Shown here: positions 1 through 8,208 of the stretch, piece after piece | How positions within the stretch are numbered: position 1 is the stretch's first letter | Layout of the letters: the number at the start of each line of letters is the position of its first letter | NCBI GenBank assembly: GCA_020438355.1 | Contig: JAGQUT010000007.1 | Coordinates: 1 to 64,000, forward strand | Reading direction: 5' to 3' | DNA length: 64,000 nucleotides | From: Solirubrobacterales bacterium | GTDB lineage: Bacteria; Actinomycetota; Thermoleophilia; Solirubrobacterales; 70-9 | Notes under the pieces: model-generated | Told to the model about the DNA's origin: nothing | The model's database searches: none | What the model saw: the letters and a program-made list of their open reading frames with translations, nothing else | Translations under genes and position numbers: made by a program

Positions 1-30
1 CAGGCGATGCCGGGAGGGTAGCGATCAGTC

Positions 31-1638
31 TCAGGCGGAAGGGGCCTGGTTCACCTCGAAAGCATCCTTGACCAGGAGCGAGGCGCCGATAACGCCGCCC
101 TCGTCGCCAAGGGCCGCGACCTTGATTGCTGGCGGGTTGTCCTTGTTCAGGAGGTATTGGTCCATGCCCGTGATGATCTCGGGCACCAGGGTGTCCGCGA
201 ATCTCACTCCAAGTCCACCGCCGATCACGACCGCCTCCGGGTCGAGCAGGTTTACCGCCGAGGCAATCCCGGCCGAAAGGGCGCCGACCGCCCGGTTCAG
301 CAGGTCCTCTGCCAGTTCGTCTCCGTCCTCTAGTGCTCGCTGCCAGATCGCGCTTGTGAGGTGAGTTTTGTCGTGCTTGCGCATCAGCTTGAAGAGTTTT
401 GTCTTGCGTCCCTTCCGGACCTCGCGGAGCGCCTTTTCTTCCATGGCCTTGCGTCCCGCATAGGCCTCGACGGTTCCGTTGAGACCGTTCAGGCCCTTGG
501 CACCTCCGCGGCGCACCAGGGTATGGCCGATCTCGCCGGCCCGTCCCCGACCCAGCCACGGTTCTCCGTTGATGATGATTCCACCACCGACACCGGTTCC
601 CCAGAAGACACCGAGCAGGCTCGAGAAGCCGACCCCGGCGCCGAGCTCGTACTCGCCGCGGGTACCGACCTGCACGTCGTTTCCGACCTTCACGTCGGTG
701 CCCAGCTCTTCGCGGAGGGCCATTCCGAGCTGGAAAGTTCCGTCCCAGTCGGGAAGGTTGCCTGCACCACTTACCGCGCCGGTTTCGCCATTGACGGATC
801 CGGGCGAGCCGACCCCGACTGCCAGGAGCCGATGGGCTTCCGTGCCGGCGTCCATGGCGGCTTCCTGCATCGTGGTGGCCATCGCGCGAACCACATCGGC
901 CGGACCTCCCCGGTCGGGTGTCGGACGACGGCGGTAGGAGACCACCTTGTGGTCGGAGTCGAGGACCGCAGCGGCGATCTTGGTGCCACCCAGGTCGATA
1001 CCTCCGATCAGGGCGGCGGTGCGCCTCGGGGCCCGGCCATGCGAGCCGCCGGGCGGTGAGACGGGGGGAAGCTCCACCGGGGGCTCGGGGGTGACCGGTT
1101 CCGCCGGATCTTCAGCAGGTGCCGCTGCGGCGGTCGCCGCGGTTGGTGAAAAGGCCGGCGGGGCCGATTCCGGCGTAGGGGTCGAAGGAGGCGCTGAAGC
1201 AGGAGAAGTCGGGGCCAGTGGGTCCAGCTCCATCGGGCCGCCTTGGTCGCCCTTCCTGCGGGCCTTGCGGGCCTCCTTGGCTGCCTTCTTGTCCGCCTTG
1301 CGCTTTTCCTTGTCTGCCTTCCGCTGGAGCCTTGAGGCTTCCCTCCGCTCCTTCATCGCCGCTTTGGGATCGGGCAAAGGCTCATCGTGGATCGACTGCT
1401 GCTGGGCCGTCAGGCGCTCGGCTGCCGTCTGGGGTTCGGGGGAGTGGTGCGCCACCGGTCCGGGCTCAGGTGGAGGCGGGGGAGGCGGTGAAGCCTCCGT
1501 CTCGGCCGATGCTTCTGTGGTTTCCGACTGTTCCTCAGCCACCGGGCTGGGGGGATCCGTGGTCCCGGCTGGATCCGGTGCGGCGGTCTCCGTTTCGGAG
1601 ACCGGCTCTTCCGGTTCTTCGACGTTACGCCTGAGCAT
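31..1638 (-). CDS. ROK-family sugar kinase with long Pro/Lys-rich N-terminal extension
   Basis: 535 aa. The ROK kinase fold starts near residue 208: phosphate loop GGIDLGGTK (212-220), GVGSPGSV, catalytic Asp in VGND (D321), the GTGVGGG loop and EIGH (369-372). Family members phosphorylate glucose or related sugars, or act as repressors; no DNA-binding domain is present, so a cytoplasmic kinase is likely. Residues 1-207 are not part of the family fold: an acidic/Pro-rich stretch, a Lys/Arg/Ala-rich helix (about 95-130) and another Pro/Ala-rich linker. The usual zinc motif CxCGxxGCxE is degenerate: at 382-391 the glycines and Glu are kept but the three Cys are G, N and T. The ATG is preceded by a GAAGGGG-like ribosome site. 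Substrate is not predictable. Confidence 0.85.
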   Translation of the reverse strand: MLRRNVEEPEEPVSETETAAPDPAGTTDPPSPVAEEQSETTEASAETEASPPPPPPPEPGPVAHHSPEPQTAAERLTAQQQSIHDEPLPDPKAAMKERREASRLQRKADKEKRKADKKAAKEARKARRKGDQGGPMELDPLAPTSPASAPPSTPTPESAPPAFSPTAATAAAAPAEDPAEPVTPEPPVELPPVSPPGGSHGRAPRRTAALIGGIDLGGTKIAAAVLDSDHKVVSYRRRPTPDRGGPADVVRAMATTMQEAAMDAGTEAHRLLAVGVGSPGSVNGETGAVSGAGNLPDWDGTFQLGMALREELGTDVKVGNDVQVGTRGEYELGAGVGFSSLLGVFWGTGVGGGIIINGEPWLGRGRAGEIGHTLVRRGGAKGLNGLNGTVEAYAGRKAMEEKALREVRKGRKTKLFKLMRKHDKTHLTSAIWQRALEDGDELAEDLLNRAVGALSAGIASAVNLLDPEAVVIGGGLGVRFADTLVPEIITGMDQYLLNKDNPPAIKVAALGDEGGVIGASLLVKDAFEVNQAPSA

Positions 1639-1698
1639 CAGTGAACCCCTTCATCGCCGTCATGGCCGCACCCTATCCACCTCTGGCAATGTATTGGT

Positions 1699-2286
1699 AT
1701 GAGCGACCAGCGAGGGTGGAAGATGTGGTGGCAGAAACGGCGCTGGTACGAGCGCTCTCACCGCCCTTTTCGCCGCCTGATGCTTGACCGCGAGATGGCC
1801 CGCAGGGGCGCCTACGCCAGGCATCCCGTCGAGGGCGACCTGCTCGGAGGCCTGCGGTCCGGCCGCCTGGAGATCGGCCAGGGGTGCCACTTCGAGCCGG
1901 GCTGCTGGATCACGATGTCCGATCACGCAAAGGTCACACTTGGCGAAGACGTCTGGCTGAACCGCAACGTGATGGTCGCCGCGGAGAACGAAGTGACCGT
2001 CGGCGATCACGTCATGTTCGCGAACGGCTGCTTTATCGGCGATGCCAGCCACCGCTTCGATGATCCGACGATCCCGATCACCTGGCAGGGCTTCACCAGC
2101 AAAGGCCCCGTGCGTATCGGATCCAACGTCTGGCTCGGAGTGAACGTGGTGGTCACTTCGGGGGTGACCATCGGTGATCACTGCGTGGTCGGAGCCAACT
2201 CCGTCGTCACCTCGGATCTACCCGACGGAACCATCGCAGCCGGCGCACCCGCAAAGGTCATCCGAGAAGTCGAATTCCTCACCTGA
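1699..2286 (+). CDS. Left-handed beta-helix (hexapeptide repeat) acyltransferase
   Basis: 195 aa. Residues about 55-190 are hexapeptide-repeat turns (LEIGQG, VTLGED, VTVGDH, VRIGSN, VTIGDH, CVVGAN) ending in GTIAAGAPAKVIRE, the typical close of maltose/galactoside O-acetyltransferase-like enzymes (LbetaH fold). The His in DASHRF is a plausible catalytic residue. The first 45 residues are basic and Trp/Arg-rich. Family members transfer acetyl or succinyl groups to sugars or nucleotide-sugars in the cytoplasm; the acceptor is unknown. It stands alone between the ROK kinase (divergent) and panB (convergent). No clear Shine-Dalgarno precedes the ATG. Confidence 0.8.
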   Translation: MSDQRGWKMWWQKRRWYERSHRPFRRLMLDREMARRGAYARHPVEGDLLGGLRSGRLEIGQGCHFEPGCWITMSDHAKVTLGEDVWLNRNVMVAAENEVTVGDHVMFANGCFIGDASHRFDDPTIPITWQGFTSKGPVRIGSNVWLGVNVVVTSGVTIGDHCVVGANSVVTSDLPDGTIAAGAPAKVIREVEFLT

Positions 2287-2349
2287 CCGCCAGCCTCCCG
2301 AACCGCCGGCAACCCGAACCAGTCTTCGGTCCGTATCGCCAACACCGGA

Positions 2350-2384
2350 GCCGGCCCATCCATTACTTCGCTTAGTGGGCCGGC
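2350..2384. terminator. Hairpin between convergent genes
   Basis: Perfect 9-bp inverted repeat, GCCGGCCCA at 2350-2358 and TGGGCCGGC at 2376-2384, with a 17-base loop. It lies between the convergent acyltransferase and panB, so it could stop both transcripts; there is no T-tract. Confidence 0.45.
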
Positions 2385-2430
2385 GGGTTCTGAACGGAGG
2401 CGGGGCGAAGCTCGCCGACTTGCAGTTAAG

Positions 2431-3372
2431 TCAGGAAAGCGGTTCCCAGTCCCAGGAACCGTTCGACTCGAGGTAGGAGGCCGACTCCAGGTCTTCCCGG
2501 TTCAGGCGTTGCCTCAGGGGTTCCAGCTCTGAAGGGTCAACGCTGTAGACGTGCTCGGGGGCGGGGAACACTCCTCGCCTGACCTCGTCGATGTAGCCCG
2601 CGACACCCCGAAGCATTTCGCTGCGGACATCCGAGTAGCGCTTGACGAACTTGGCCACGTGACCGTGGTTGATCCCGGCGAGGTCGTGAAGCACCAGCAC
2701 CTGCCCGGCGGTTGCGTTGCCGGCACCGATGCCGATCGTGGGTGCGCCGAGCTTGGCCACGATCATCTCCGCGACTGCCTCGGGAACGGCCTCGATCACG
2801 ATGGCAAAGCAGCCTGCCTGTTCCAGGGCCACCGCGTCCTCGGCAACCTTGATCGCCTGTTGAGCCGTCCGGCCCTGTGCCTTCATTCCTCCCAGTGCCG
2901 TTGCGGTCTGCGGGGTCAGCCCGACGTGACCCATGACCGGTATTCCCGCTTCGATTATCGCCCTTGCCCTTTCGACCGAGGTGCCACCGCCCTCAAGCTT
3001 CACGGCGTCACAGCCGGCTTCCTTGATCATCCGCTGGGCACTGGCGATGGCCAGTTCGTTCGAGGCCTCGTACGAGCCGAAGGGAAGGTCGCCCACTAGA
3101 AACGGCGTCCTGAGCCCACGCCTGACGGCCTTGGCAAGCATGGTCATCTCCTCCATGCCGACCGGAACCGTCGAGTCGTAGCCGAGAACACAGTTCGCGG
3201 CGGAGTCGCCGACCAGGACTATGTCCGCACCTGCCTCTTCGATCACCTGTGCTGAGGGGAAGTCGTAGGCGGTGATCATCACGATGGGTTCGCCCGCTTC
3301 GTGCATCTCGCTGAGACGGGTCAGGGTTACCGGGCGGCGCTCCTCGCCTTCGTTTCGAATTCCGGAGCTCAT
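2431..3372 (-). CDS. panB: 3-methyl-2-oxobutanoate hydroxymethyltransferase
   Basis: 313 aa, slightly longer than the usual ~265-280. Ketopantoate hydroxymethyltransferase makes ketopantoate from alpha-ketoisovalerate and methylene-THF, the first committed step to pantothenate and CoA. The metal ligands are visible as D56 (VGDS), D95 (VGDLPFGSYE) and E127 (KLEGG), and the catalytic Glu as E194 (IEAVPE); GHVGLTPQ is also conserved. About 10 extra residues at the N-terminus and about 40 at the C-terminus are beyond the family core. It is the last gene of an operon in which its ATG overlaps the panC stop by 4 bases (3369-3372). Cytoplasmic. Confidence 0.95.
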   Translation of the reverse strand: MSSGIRNEGEERRPVTLTRLSEMHEAGEPIVMITAYDFPSAQVIEEAGADIVLVGDSAANCVLGYDSTVPVGMEEMTMLAKAVRRGLRTPFLVGDLPFGSYEASNELAIASAQRMIKEAGCDAVKLEGGGTSVERARAIIEAGIPVMGHVGLTPQTATALGGMKAQGRTAQQAIKVAEDAVALEQAGCFAIVIEAVPEAVAEMIVAKLGAPTIGIGAGNATAGQVLVLHDLAGINHGHVAKFVKRYSDVRSEMLRGVAGYIDEVRRGVFPAPEHVYSVDPSELEPLRQRLNREDLESASYLESNGSWDWEPLS

Positions 3373-4244
3373 TCGGGGTTCCTCCTGGTTGTTCTCGAGG
3401 GTTCGATCAGGATGTTGTCGATCAGCCGGGTGCCGTCCACGTTGGCGGCGACCGCGACCAGGATCGGTTCCTCTCCCTCGCCGTCGGCGGGATCGAGGGT
3501 GCCCGGATACCGGGCTTCGAAGTACTCGGGGGTTATGCCGGCCATCTCCAGATGGCGGCGGCCCGCATCTACCGCGGCATCGAGGCCGTCCTCGGCGAAT
3601 ACGGACTCGGTTTCCAGCAGCGACGCCCAGATTGCGGTGGCGCGCTCTCTCGCTTCGGGAGAGAGGTAAGCGTTCCGGGAGCTCATCGCGAGTCCGTCGC
3701 GTTCCCGCACGGTTGGCAGGATTTCGATTCTCGTCCGGAACTCGAGGTCCTCCGCCATGCGCCGGATCACCGTCGCCTGCTGGGCATCTTTCTGGCCAAA
3801 GTAGGCGGCATCGGGATCGACCGCGTTGAGGAGCTTGGCCACCACCGTCGTGACACCCGCAAAATGGCCTGGGCCGCGGCTGGTCTCGCTTCCGCAGAGG
3901 ACTTCGGTCAAGCCTTCGACCTCGACCTTGGTCGAGTACCCGGCGGGATACACGTCGTCCGGCTCTGGCGCGTAAACGTAATCGACTCCTGAACCCTCTG
4001 CGATCGCAAGGTCGCGCTCCTCGTCGCGGGGGTAGGTGCTGAGGTCCTCGCCCGCCCTGAACTGGGTCGGATTGACGAAAAGGCTCATCACGACCACGTC
4101 GTTCTCCTCCCGGGCCCGTCGGAGCAGCGAGTTGTGCCCTTCATGCAGATACCCCATGGTCGGCACGAGGCCCACGGACACTGGCTGCCGGCGAAGCTCG
4201 GCCCGCAGATCGTGCATCTCTGCGGGAGTGCGGATCACTTTCAT
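3369..4244 (-). CDS. panC: Pantothenate synthetase (pantoate--beta-alanine ligase)
   Basis: 291 aa, normal family length. It condenses pantoate and beta-alanine with ATP through a pantoyl-adenylate. The nucleotidyltransferase HIGH-type motif is GYLHEGHNSL (H34 and H37); FVNPTQF, GHFAGVTTVV, YFGQKDAQQ and the KMSKS-like MSSRNAYLS are all present. Its ATG overlaps the upstream DUF2520 gene and its stop overlaps panB, so the three genes are translationally coupled. panD, which supplies beta-alanine, is not in the window. Confidence 0.96.
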   Translation of the reverse strand: MKVIRTPAEMHDLRAELRRQPVSVGLVPTMGYLHEGHNSLLRRAREENDVVVMSLFVNPTQFRAGEDLSTYPRDEERDLAIAEGSGVDYVYAPEPDDVYPAGYSTKVEVEGLTEVLCGSETSRGPGHFAGVTTVVAKLLNAVDPDAAYFGQKDAQQATVIRRMAEDLEFRTRIEILPTVRERDGLAMSSRNAYLSPEARERATAIWASLLETESVFAEDGLDAAVDAGRRHLEMAGITPEYFEARYPGTLDPADGEGEEPILVAVAANVDGTRLIDNILIEPSRTTRRNPE

Positions 4245-4990
4245 GAGGTACCCGCTGACATCGCTACGGAACGGGTGCGGTCGGCAGTTGAGTCGTAAAA
4301 GTCGAGCAGTTCCGGCCAGCGTTCTGCCAGGACCTGGCGATGCGCCTCCACGGTGCTCTCGTCACCCCGGGCGATCGGGCCGGTCAGTGCGCTTGAGCCA
4401 CGGTCGATCCAGTTCTCGAGGCTTCGACGAACCAGCGGCTCCAGGACCTGTCGAGGATTCTCGACCGAGATTCCACCGAGGATCTCCGCCGCGGTCTGTT
4501 CCACGGTGACCAGGAAATTGGATGCGATGCTGGCCGCGGCGTGGTAGGCCACACGGTCCGTTTCGGAGATCTCGAAGGCGGTCATCCCGGCGGCTGCAGC
4601 CATGCCCCGGGCAAATTCCAGGGCATCGCCTGAGTCGCCTGCGACTGCGGCAGGGCAACCCTGAAGGTCTGTGGATCCGTCCGGAACAGTCTGGAGCGGG
4701 TGCACGGAGAAGCGACCCTCGGCGCCGCAATCGGAAAGCGCCTCCAGGGATGTCGCTCCACTCGTATGCCCGGCCAGGGCCGGAACGGCACCCGAGGCGC
4801 CGATTCTCCTGGCGACATTTCCGATCTCCGAGTCAGGCACGCAAAGCAGGACCACCCGGCCGGAGAGGTCGTCGACGGAGTCACATCGCCCTCGGAGTTC
4901 GGCCGCCGGCAGTGCGGCAGCGAGAGACCTGCCGACCCGGCCCGGGCCGACGATCACTGGCGCATCAAGCGCTGTGTCTGAAGATTTCAT
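4241..4990 (-). CDS. Rossmann/DUF2520 protein, candidate ketopantoate reductase
   Basis: 249 aa from the chosen ATG at 4990. An N-terminal NAD(P)-binding Rossmann fold (IVGPGRVGRSLAAAL near residue 12) is followed by a DUF2520 helical domain (FSVHPLQT, YHAAASIASNF), a layout shared with ketopantoate reductase and 6-phosphogluconate dehydrogenase-type enzymes. The frame stays open to 5257, but those 89 residues are Arg/Pro-rich, unlike the family, and run back into tsaE, so the later start is preferred. Overlap with panC and membership of a panC-panB operon lacking panE suggest it performs or assists the ketopantoate-to-pantoate step. That role is inference. Confidence 0.8.
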   Translation of the reverse strand: MKSSDTALDAPVIVGPGRVGRSLAAALPAAELRGRCDSVDDLSGRVVLLCVPDSEIGNVARRIGASGAVPALAGHTSGATSLEALSDCGAEGRFSVHPLQTVPDGSTDLQGCPAAVAGDSGDALEFARGMAAAAGMTAFEISETDRVAYHAAASIASNFLVTVEQTAAEILGGISVENPRQVLEPLVRRSLENWIDRGSSALTGPIARGDESTVEAHRQVLAERWPELLDFYDSTADRTRSVAMSAGTS

Positions 4991-5103
4991 ATTGCCGTTC
5001 CAGTTCCCTTTCGGCGATACCAGACGGATCAAGTGTTGGTTTTCGGTGCGTTCCTGCTTCAAGGTCCACCCCCGGACATCCGGGTGGCAGCCATCGGCAA
5101 TTA

Positions 5104-5109
5104 TAGGCT
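5104..5109 (+). promoter_or_regulatory. Leaderless -10 box for tsaE
   Basis: TAGGCT followed by exactly 6 bases and the ATG at 5116; no ribosome site fits between them, so transcription probably begins at the start codon. Confidence 0.5.
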
Positions 5110-5115
5110 GCCGCC

Positions 5116-5574
5116 ATGTCGGACGGCGTAGATCGGTCACACGAGCGGATTGCAGCCGGGGAAGAGGGGACCGCCGCGGCCGGCCGGGAAGTTGCCTCAA
5201 TGACCAGGGCCGGCGACCTCTGGCTGGTCGGCGGGGAGGTCGGTGCCGGCAAGTCAACCCTGGTCCGGGCAGCGCTCAGGGAACTCGGAGTGACCGGGGC
5301 CATCCCGTCACCGACCTTCACGGTCGGTCGGCTCTACGACTCGCCGGGCCAGCGTTTTCCGGTCGCCCACCTGGACCTCTACCGGCTTGGTGATCTTGCG
5401 GGCGAGGACCCGGGCCTCTTGGCCGAGTACTTCGGAACGGACCGGGCCAGCTTCGTCGAGTGGCCGGGCAGTGCGGAGGAGGAATTAACGACGATGGCCA
5501 CCCGGATTGGCCGGGTGGCCATCGATCACCTTGATGAAGGCAGCCGGAGGATCAGGATCGAACCCCCGGAGTGA
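5116..5574 (+). CDS. tsaE: tRNA t6A biosynthesis ATPase TsaE
   Basis: 152 aa, normal length. P-loop GEVGAGKST (40-48, K46), SPTFTV switch I-like segment, HLDLYRL and the FVEWP motif of TsaE/YjeE. It is the ATPase of the bacterial TsaB-TsaD-TsaE complex that adds threonylcarbamoyl to A37 of ANN-decoding tRNAs. It begins the tsaE-tsaB-rimI-tsaD order common in actinobacteria, although here a small lipoprotein gene on the other strand separates it from tsaB. The N-terminal 30 residues are poorly conserved. Confidence 0.93.
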   Translation: MSDGVDRSHERIAAGEEGTAAAGREVASMTRAGDLWLVGGEVGAGKSTLVRAALRELGVTGAIPSPTFTVGRLYDSPGQRFPVAHLDLYRLGDLAGEDPGLLAEYFGTDRASFVEWPGSAEEELTTMATRIGRVAIDHLDEGSRRIRIEPPE

Positions 5575-5589
5575 TTCAGGTCCGCGCGG

Positions 5590-5934
5590 CTACTGGCCCG
5601 CCTGGTTCATCGCGTCTTCGACCTGCTTCTGGGCCTCATCCAGCTGCTTCTGGGCGTCCTGGATCTGCTGCTGGGCCGGTGCTTCGTCCAGCTGCTTCTG
5701 GGCGTCGTCGAGCTGCTGCTGGACCTGATCCTGGGCCTGCTGGGCCTGCTCGCTGGCGTTGTTGATCGCTTCCTGCGCGTTCTGGTTCGCCTCTTCGAGC
5801 TGCTGGTTGACGTTGTCAAGCGCGTCGTTCACCGAATCCGTACTGGAATCACTGCCACAACCCGCAGCGAAAACGCCGAGACCCGTGACTGCCAGAATGG
5901 CCAGACCCGTGCCGATTTTCCTGTTTCCCATCAT
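5590..5934 (-). CDS. Small Gln/Ala-rich coiled-coil lipoprotein
   Basis: 114 aa from ATG 5934, which has GGAG 8 bases upstream; a TTG at 5937 is an alternative. The N-terminus is a signal peptide ending in a lipobox (VFAAGC). The rest is almost entirely charged and Gln/Ala heptad sequence with a repeated DAQKQLDEA unit, predicting a long coiled coil outside the membrane. A 20-bp DNA direct repeat (5639-5658 and 5687-5706, 48 bp apart) shows growth by unit duplication. It lies antisense between tsaE and tsaB. It resembles Braun-type or stalk-like lipoproteins only in composition; function is unknown. Confidence 0.75.
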   Translation of the reverse strand: MMGNRKIGTGLAILAVTGLGVFAAGCGSDSSTDSVNDALDNVNQQLEEANQNAQEAINNASEQAQQAQDQVQQQLDDAQKQLDEAPAQQQIQDAQKQLDEAQKQVEDAMNQAGQ

Positions 5935-6003
5935 CAATGCTTCTCCAGTCTTGTATGTGCCGTGGGGCGTCCTTGCCTGTCGGCCAGATTACCGGTGTCC
6001 GCG

Positions 6004-6726
6004 ATGAAAGTGGTTGGTTTCGATACTGCGACCGACGACACGGTCGTCGCTGCAACAGACGGCGAGCGCCTCGCTTTCGAGCTCTGTCTGCCTCCTGACG
6101 GCCGTCCGGTCCACAGCCAGGCGTTGCTTGAGGCGGCCGGCGAGGCCGCCGCGGTACTTGGCGGATGGGAGGAGGTGGACCGGATCGCCGTCGGCAAGGG
6201 GCCCGGCACCTTCACCGGCATCCGGATCGGAGTCGCGACCGCCTCGGGGCTGTCGTTTTCGACCGGGACCCCTGCGACTGGCGTATCCACCCTCGCGGCC
6301 CTGGCCCGCTCGATTGGCGGGTCGACAGACGCCGGGAGGGTCATGGCGCTCCTGGATGCCCGCAGGGGGGAGGTGTTCGGGGGGCTATTCGATTCCCGGG
6401 GAAATGCCCTCGAGCCGCCTTTCGCCTGCGGACCCCAGGAACTAGTCGAACACATCCGGAAAGCTGACGTTTCGGGGGACAGGCCGGTTGTTGGCGGACC
6501 GGGCGCAGTACGATTCCGAGACGAACTGGTCCGGGCCGGGTTAGTAACAGAGCCAGCCGGATCACCGGTTCATCGGCTGAACGGGCGCTCCATCTGCCAA
6601 CTGGGTGCGGCCGCCGAACAGACAGGACCGGAAACCCTCGAACCCCTCTACCTGCGAGTACCCGATGCACAGCTTTGGCTTGAACGAGACAGCAACAAGG
6701 AACCTGGACGCAGCCAGTCCGGCTGA
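6004..6726 (+). CDS. tsaB: tRNA t6A biosynthesis protein TsaB
   Basis: 240 aa from ATG 6004, where the fold starts (MKVVGFDTAT). An in-frame start at 5962 would add 14 unconserved residues. Actin-like ASKHA fold with the TsaB signature GPGTFTGIRIGVATASGL and ALLDARRGEVFGGLF. TsaB is the non-catalytic partner that holds TsaD and TsaE in the threonylcarbamoyl-transferase complex. It is followed 10 bases later by rimI. There is no convincing ribosome site before the ATG. Confidence 0.92.
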   Translation: MKVVGFDTATDDTVVAATDGERLAFELCLPPDGRPVHSQALLEAAGEAAAVLGGWEEVDRIAVGKGPGTFTGIRIGVATASGLSFSTGTPATGVSTLAALARSIGGSTDAGRVMALLDARRGEVFGGLFDSRGNALEPPFACGPQELVEHIRKADVSGDRPVVGGPGAVRFRDELVRAGLVTEPAGSPVHRLNGRSICQLGAAAEQTGPETLEPLYLRVPDAQLWLERDSNKEPGRSQSG

Positions 6727-6736
6727 AACCGGCGGA

Positions 6737-7204
6737 ATGATTCCCGGGGTCGAAATCCGTGACCTCGAGTACGGGGACCTGGCTGCCGTGGTCTCGATCG
6801 AGCGCCGCTCCTTCAAGAGCCCCTGGACGATCGGCATGTTCGCACTGGAAATGAGCAAGACCGACACGGTGGCGCTGGCCGCGACCGTTGACGGTTCTGT
6901 GGCCTCGTACCTGATCCTTTCCCGGTATGACCTCGCCTGGCACCTGATGAACATCGCCGTGGATCCCGGCCACCGCCGCAGGGGTCTCGCGACGCTCCTG
7001 ATTGGTAGCGCCTGCGCAAGGGTCGGCTACGAGGAGCCGATCACTCTCGAGGTCCGTCCCAGCAACAACTCGGCGATCGAACTTTACGAGCGGCTTGGCT
7101 TTCGCTCCTTCGGACTGCGCAAGGGCTATTACCCGGACAACGGCGAAGATGCCGTGATCATGTGGAAGGGCGACCCTGAACTGGCCGGGGTGCCCGTTAC
7201 CTGA
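6737..7204 (+). CDS. rimI: Ribosomal-protein-S18-alanine N-acetyltransferase-like GNAT
   Basis: 155 aa from ATG 6737, preceded by GGCGGA; earlier in-frame starts (6605, 6665) would overlap tsaB and add a tail not seen in the family. GNAT fold: LMNIAVDPGHRRRGLATLLI contains the acetyl-CoA loop RRRGLA, followed by LEVRPSNNSAIELYERLGF, typical of RimI. RimI acetylates the N-terminus of S18 and possibly other proteins. Placement between tsaB and tsaD is the usual actinobacterial order. The stop overlaps the tsaD start (TGATG). Confidence 0.88.
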   Translation: MIPGVEIRDLEYGDLAAVVSIERRSFKSPWTIGMFALEMSKTDTVALAATVDGSVASYLILSRYDLAWHLMNIAVDPGHRRRGLATLLIGSACARVGYEEPITLEVRPSNNSAIELYERLGFRSFGLRKGYYPDNGEDAVIMWKGDPELAGVPVT

Positions 7205-8208
7205 TGCCGCTTCTGGCGATCGAGACTTCCTGCGACGACACCTGCGCCGCTGTTCTGGATGGTCCGGTCGTGCTGTCGAATGTGATCTCGTCCCAGGCCG
7301 AACACGAGCGGTACGGGGGAGTGGTTCCCGAGGTTGCGTCAAGACATCACCTCGAGTTGACCGGGCCCGTGGTGCAGGCTGCTCTCGATGAGGCAGGCAT
7401 GGGCCTGGACGGCATCGATTCAGTTGCGGTCACGGCCGGGCCCGGCCTGATCGGGGCACTTCTGGTCGGGCTTAGCACCGCGAAGGCGATCGCCGCACCC
7501 CGTCGCCTCCCGCTCATCCCGGCAGACCATCTCCACGGACATGTTGCTGCCAACTTCCTCGAGCCCGAACCTCTGGAGCCCCCATTCCTGTGTCTGGTTG
7601 CCTCAGGTGGTCACACCCTGCTGGCAGGTGTTACAGACCACGAAGGCTTCGAGGTTCTGGGTGAGACTCTCGACGACGCTGCGGGAGAAGCGATCGACAA
7701 GGCAGCGAGGATGCTCGGGCTTGGATTCCCGGGGGGACCACGGATCGAGCGCCTGGCAGAGGACGGCGACCCCGATGCGTTCACCTTTCCAGTGGCAATG
7801 ACCCGTGATCCCGGGCTGAACTTCAGCTTCAGCGGACTCAAGACGGCTCTCGTCTACATCTGCCGCGACCTCGGAGACGAGGGCGTTGCCGACCGCGCAG
7901 CCGATCTCGCCGCCGGGTTCCAGGCCGCGGTAGTCGAACAACTCGTCTCGAAAGTCAAGAGGGCGCTCGACCGCGGAGACTGGCCGGCAGTGGCTCTCGG
8001 GGGAGGTGTGGCGGCCAACGGTCCTCTGCGTGCCGCGGTCCGGGACCTCTGCGACCAGAGGGGAATCCAGTTCAAGGAAGTCAGGCGGGAGCTCTGCACC
8101 GACAACGCGGCGATGATCGGAAGCGCGGCAAGGTTCAGCCAACCGCTGGCTTACCCCGATTACCTCGGCTTCGACGCTTTCGCGACCGGACCCCGGGGAA
8201 GCCGTTGA
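7204..8208 (+). CDS. tsaD: tRNA N6-threonylcarbamoyladenosine transferase TsaD
   Basis: 334 aa, full length. Catalytic subunit of the t6A complex. ETSCDDT, VPEVASRHH and the metal-binding motif HLHGH (H109 and H113), with a further ligand Asp in CTDNAAMIG near the C-terminus; ALGGGVAANGPLR is the nucleotide-binding signature. It is translationally coupled to rimI upstream and to the glutaredoxin-like gene downstream through a 4-base overlap. Confidence 0.95.
   Translation: MPLLAIETSCDDTCAAVLDGPVVLSNVISSQAEHERYGGVVPEVASRHHLELTGPVVQAALDEAGMGLDGIDSVAVTAGPGLIGALLVGLSTAKAIAAPRRLPLIPADHLHGHVAANFLEPEPLEPPFLCLVASGGHTLLAGVTDHEGFEVLGETLDDAAGEAIDKAARMLGLGFPGGPRIERLAEDGDPDAFTFPVAMTRDPGLNFSFSGLKTALVYICRDLGDEGVADRAADLAAGFQAAVVEQLVSKVKRALDRGDWPAVALGGGVAANGPLRAAVRDLCDQRGIQFKEVRRELCTDNAAMIGSAARFSQPLAYPDYLGFDAFATGPRGSR

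Noticed and set aside
4991-5257. 89-residue N-terminal extension of the DUF2520 protein
   Set aside because: Arg/Pro-rich, unlike the family, and overlaps tsaE on the other strand; ATG 4990 begins right before the Rossmann loop.
5639-5706. Short regularly spaced repeats, considered as a CRISPR array
   Set aside because: Only two 20-bp copies, in frame inside a coiled-coil gene; they encode a repeated peptide unit.
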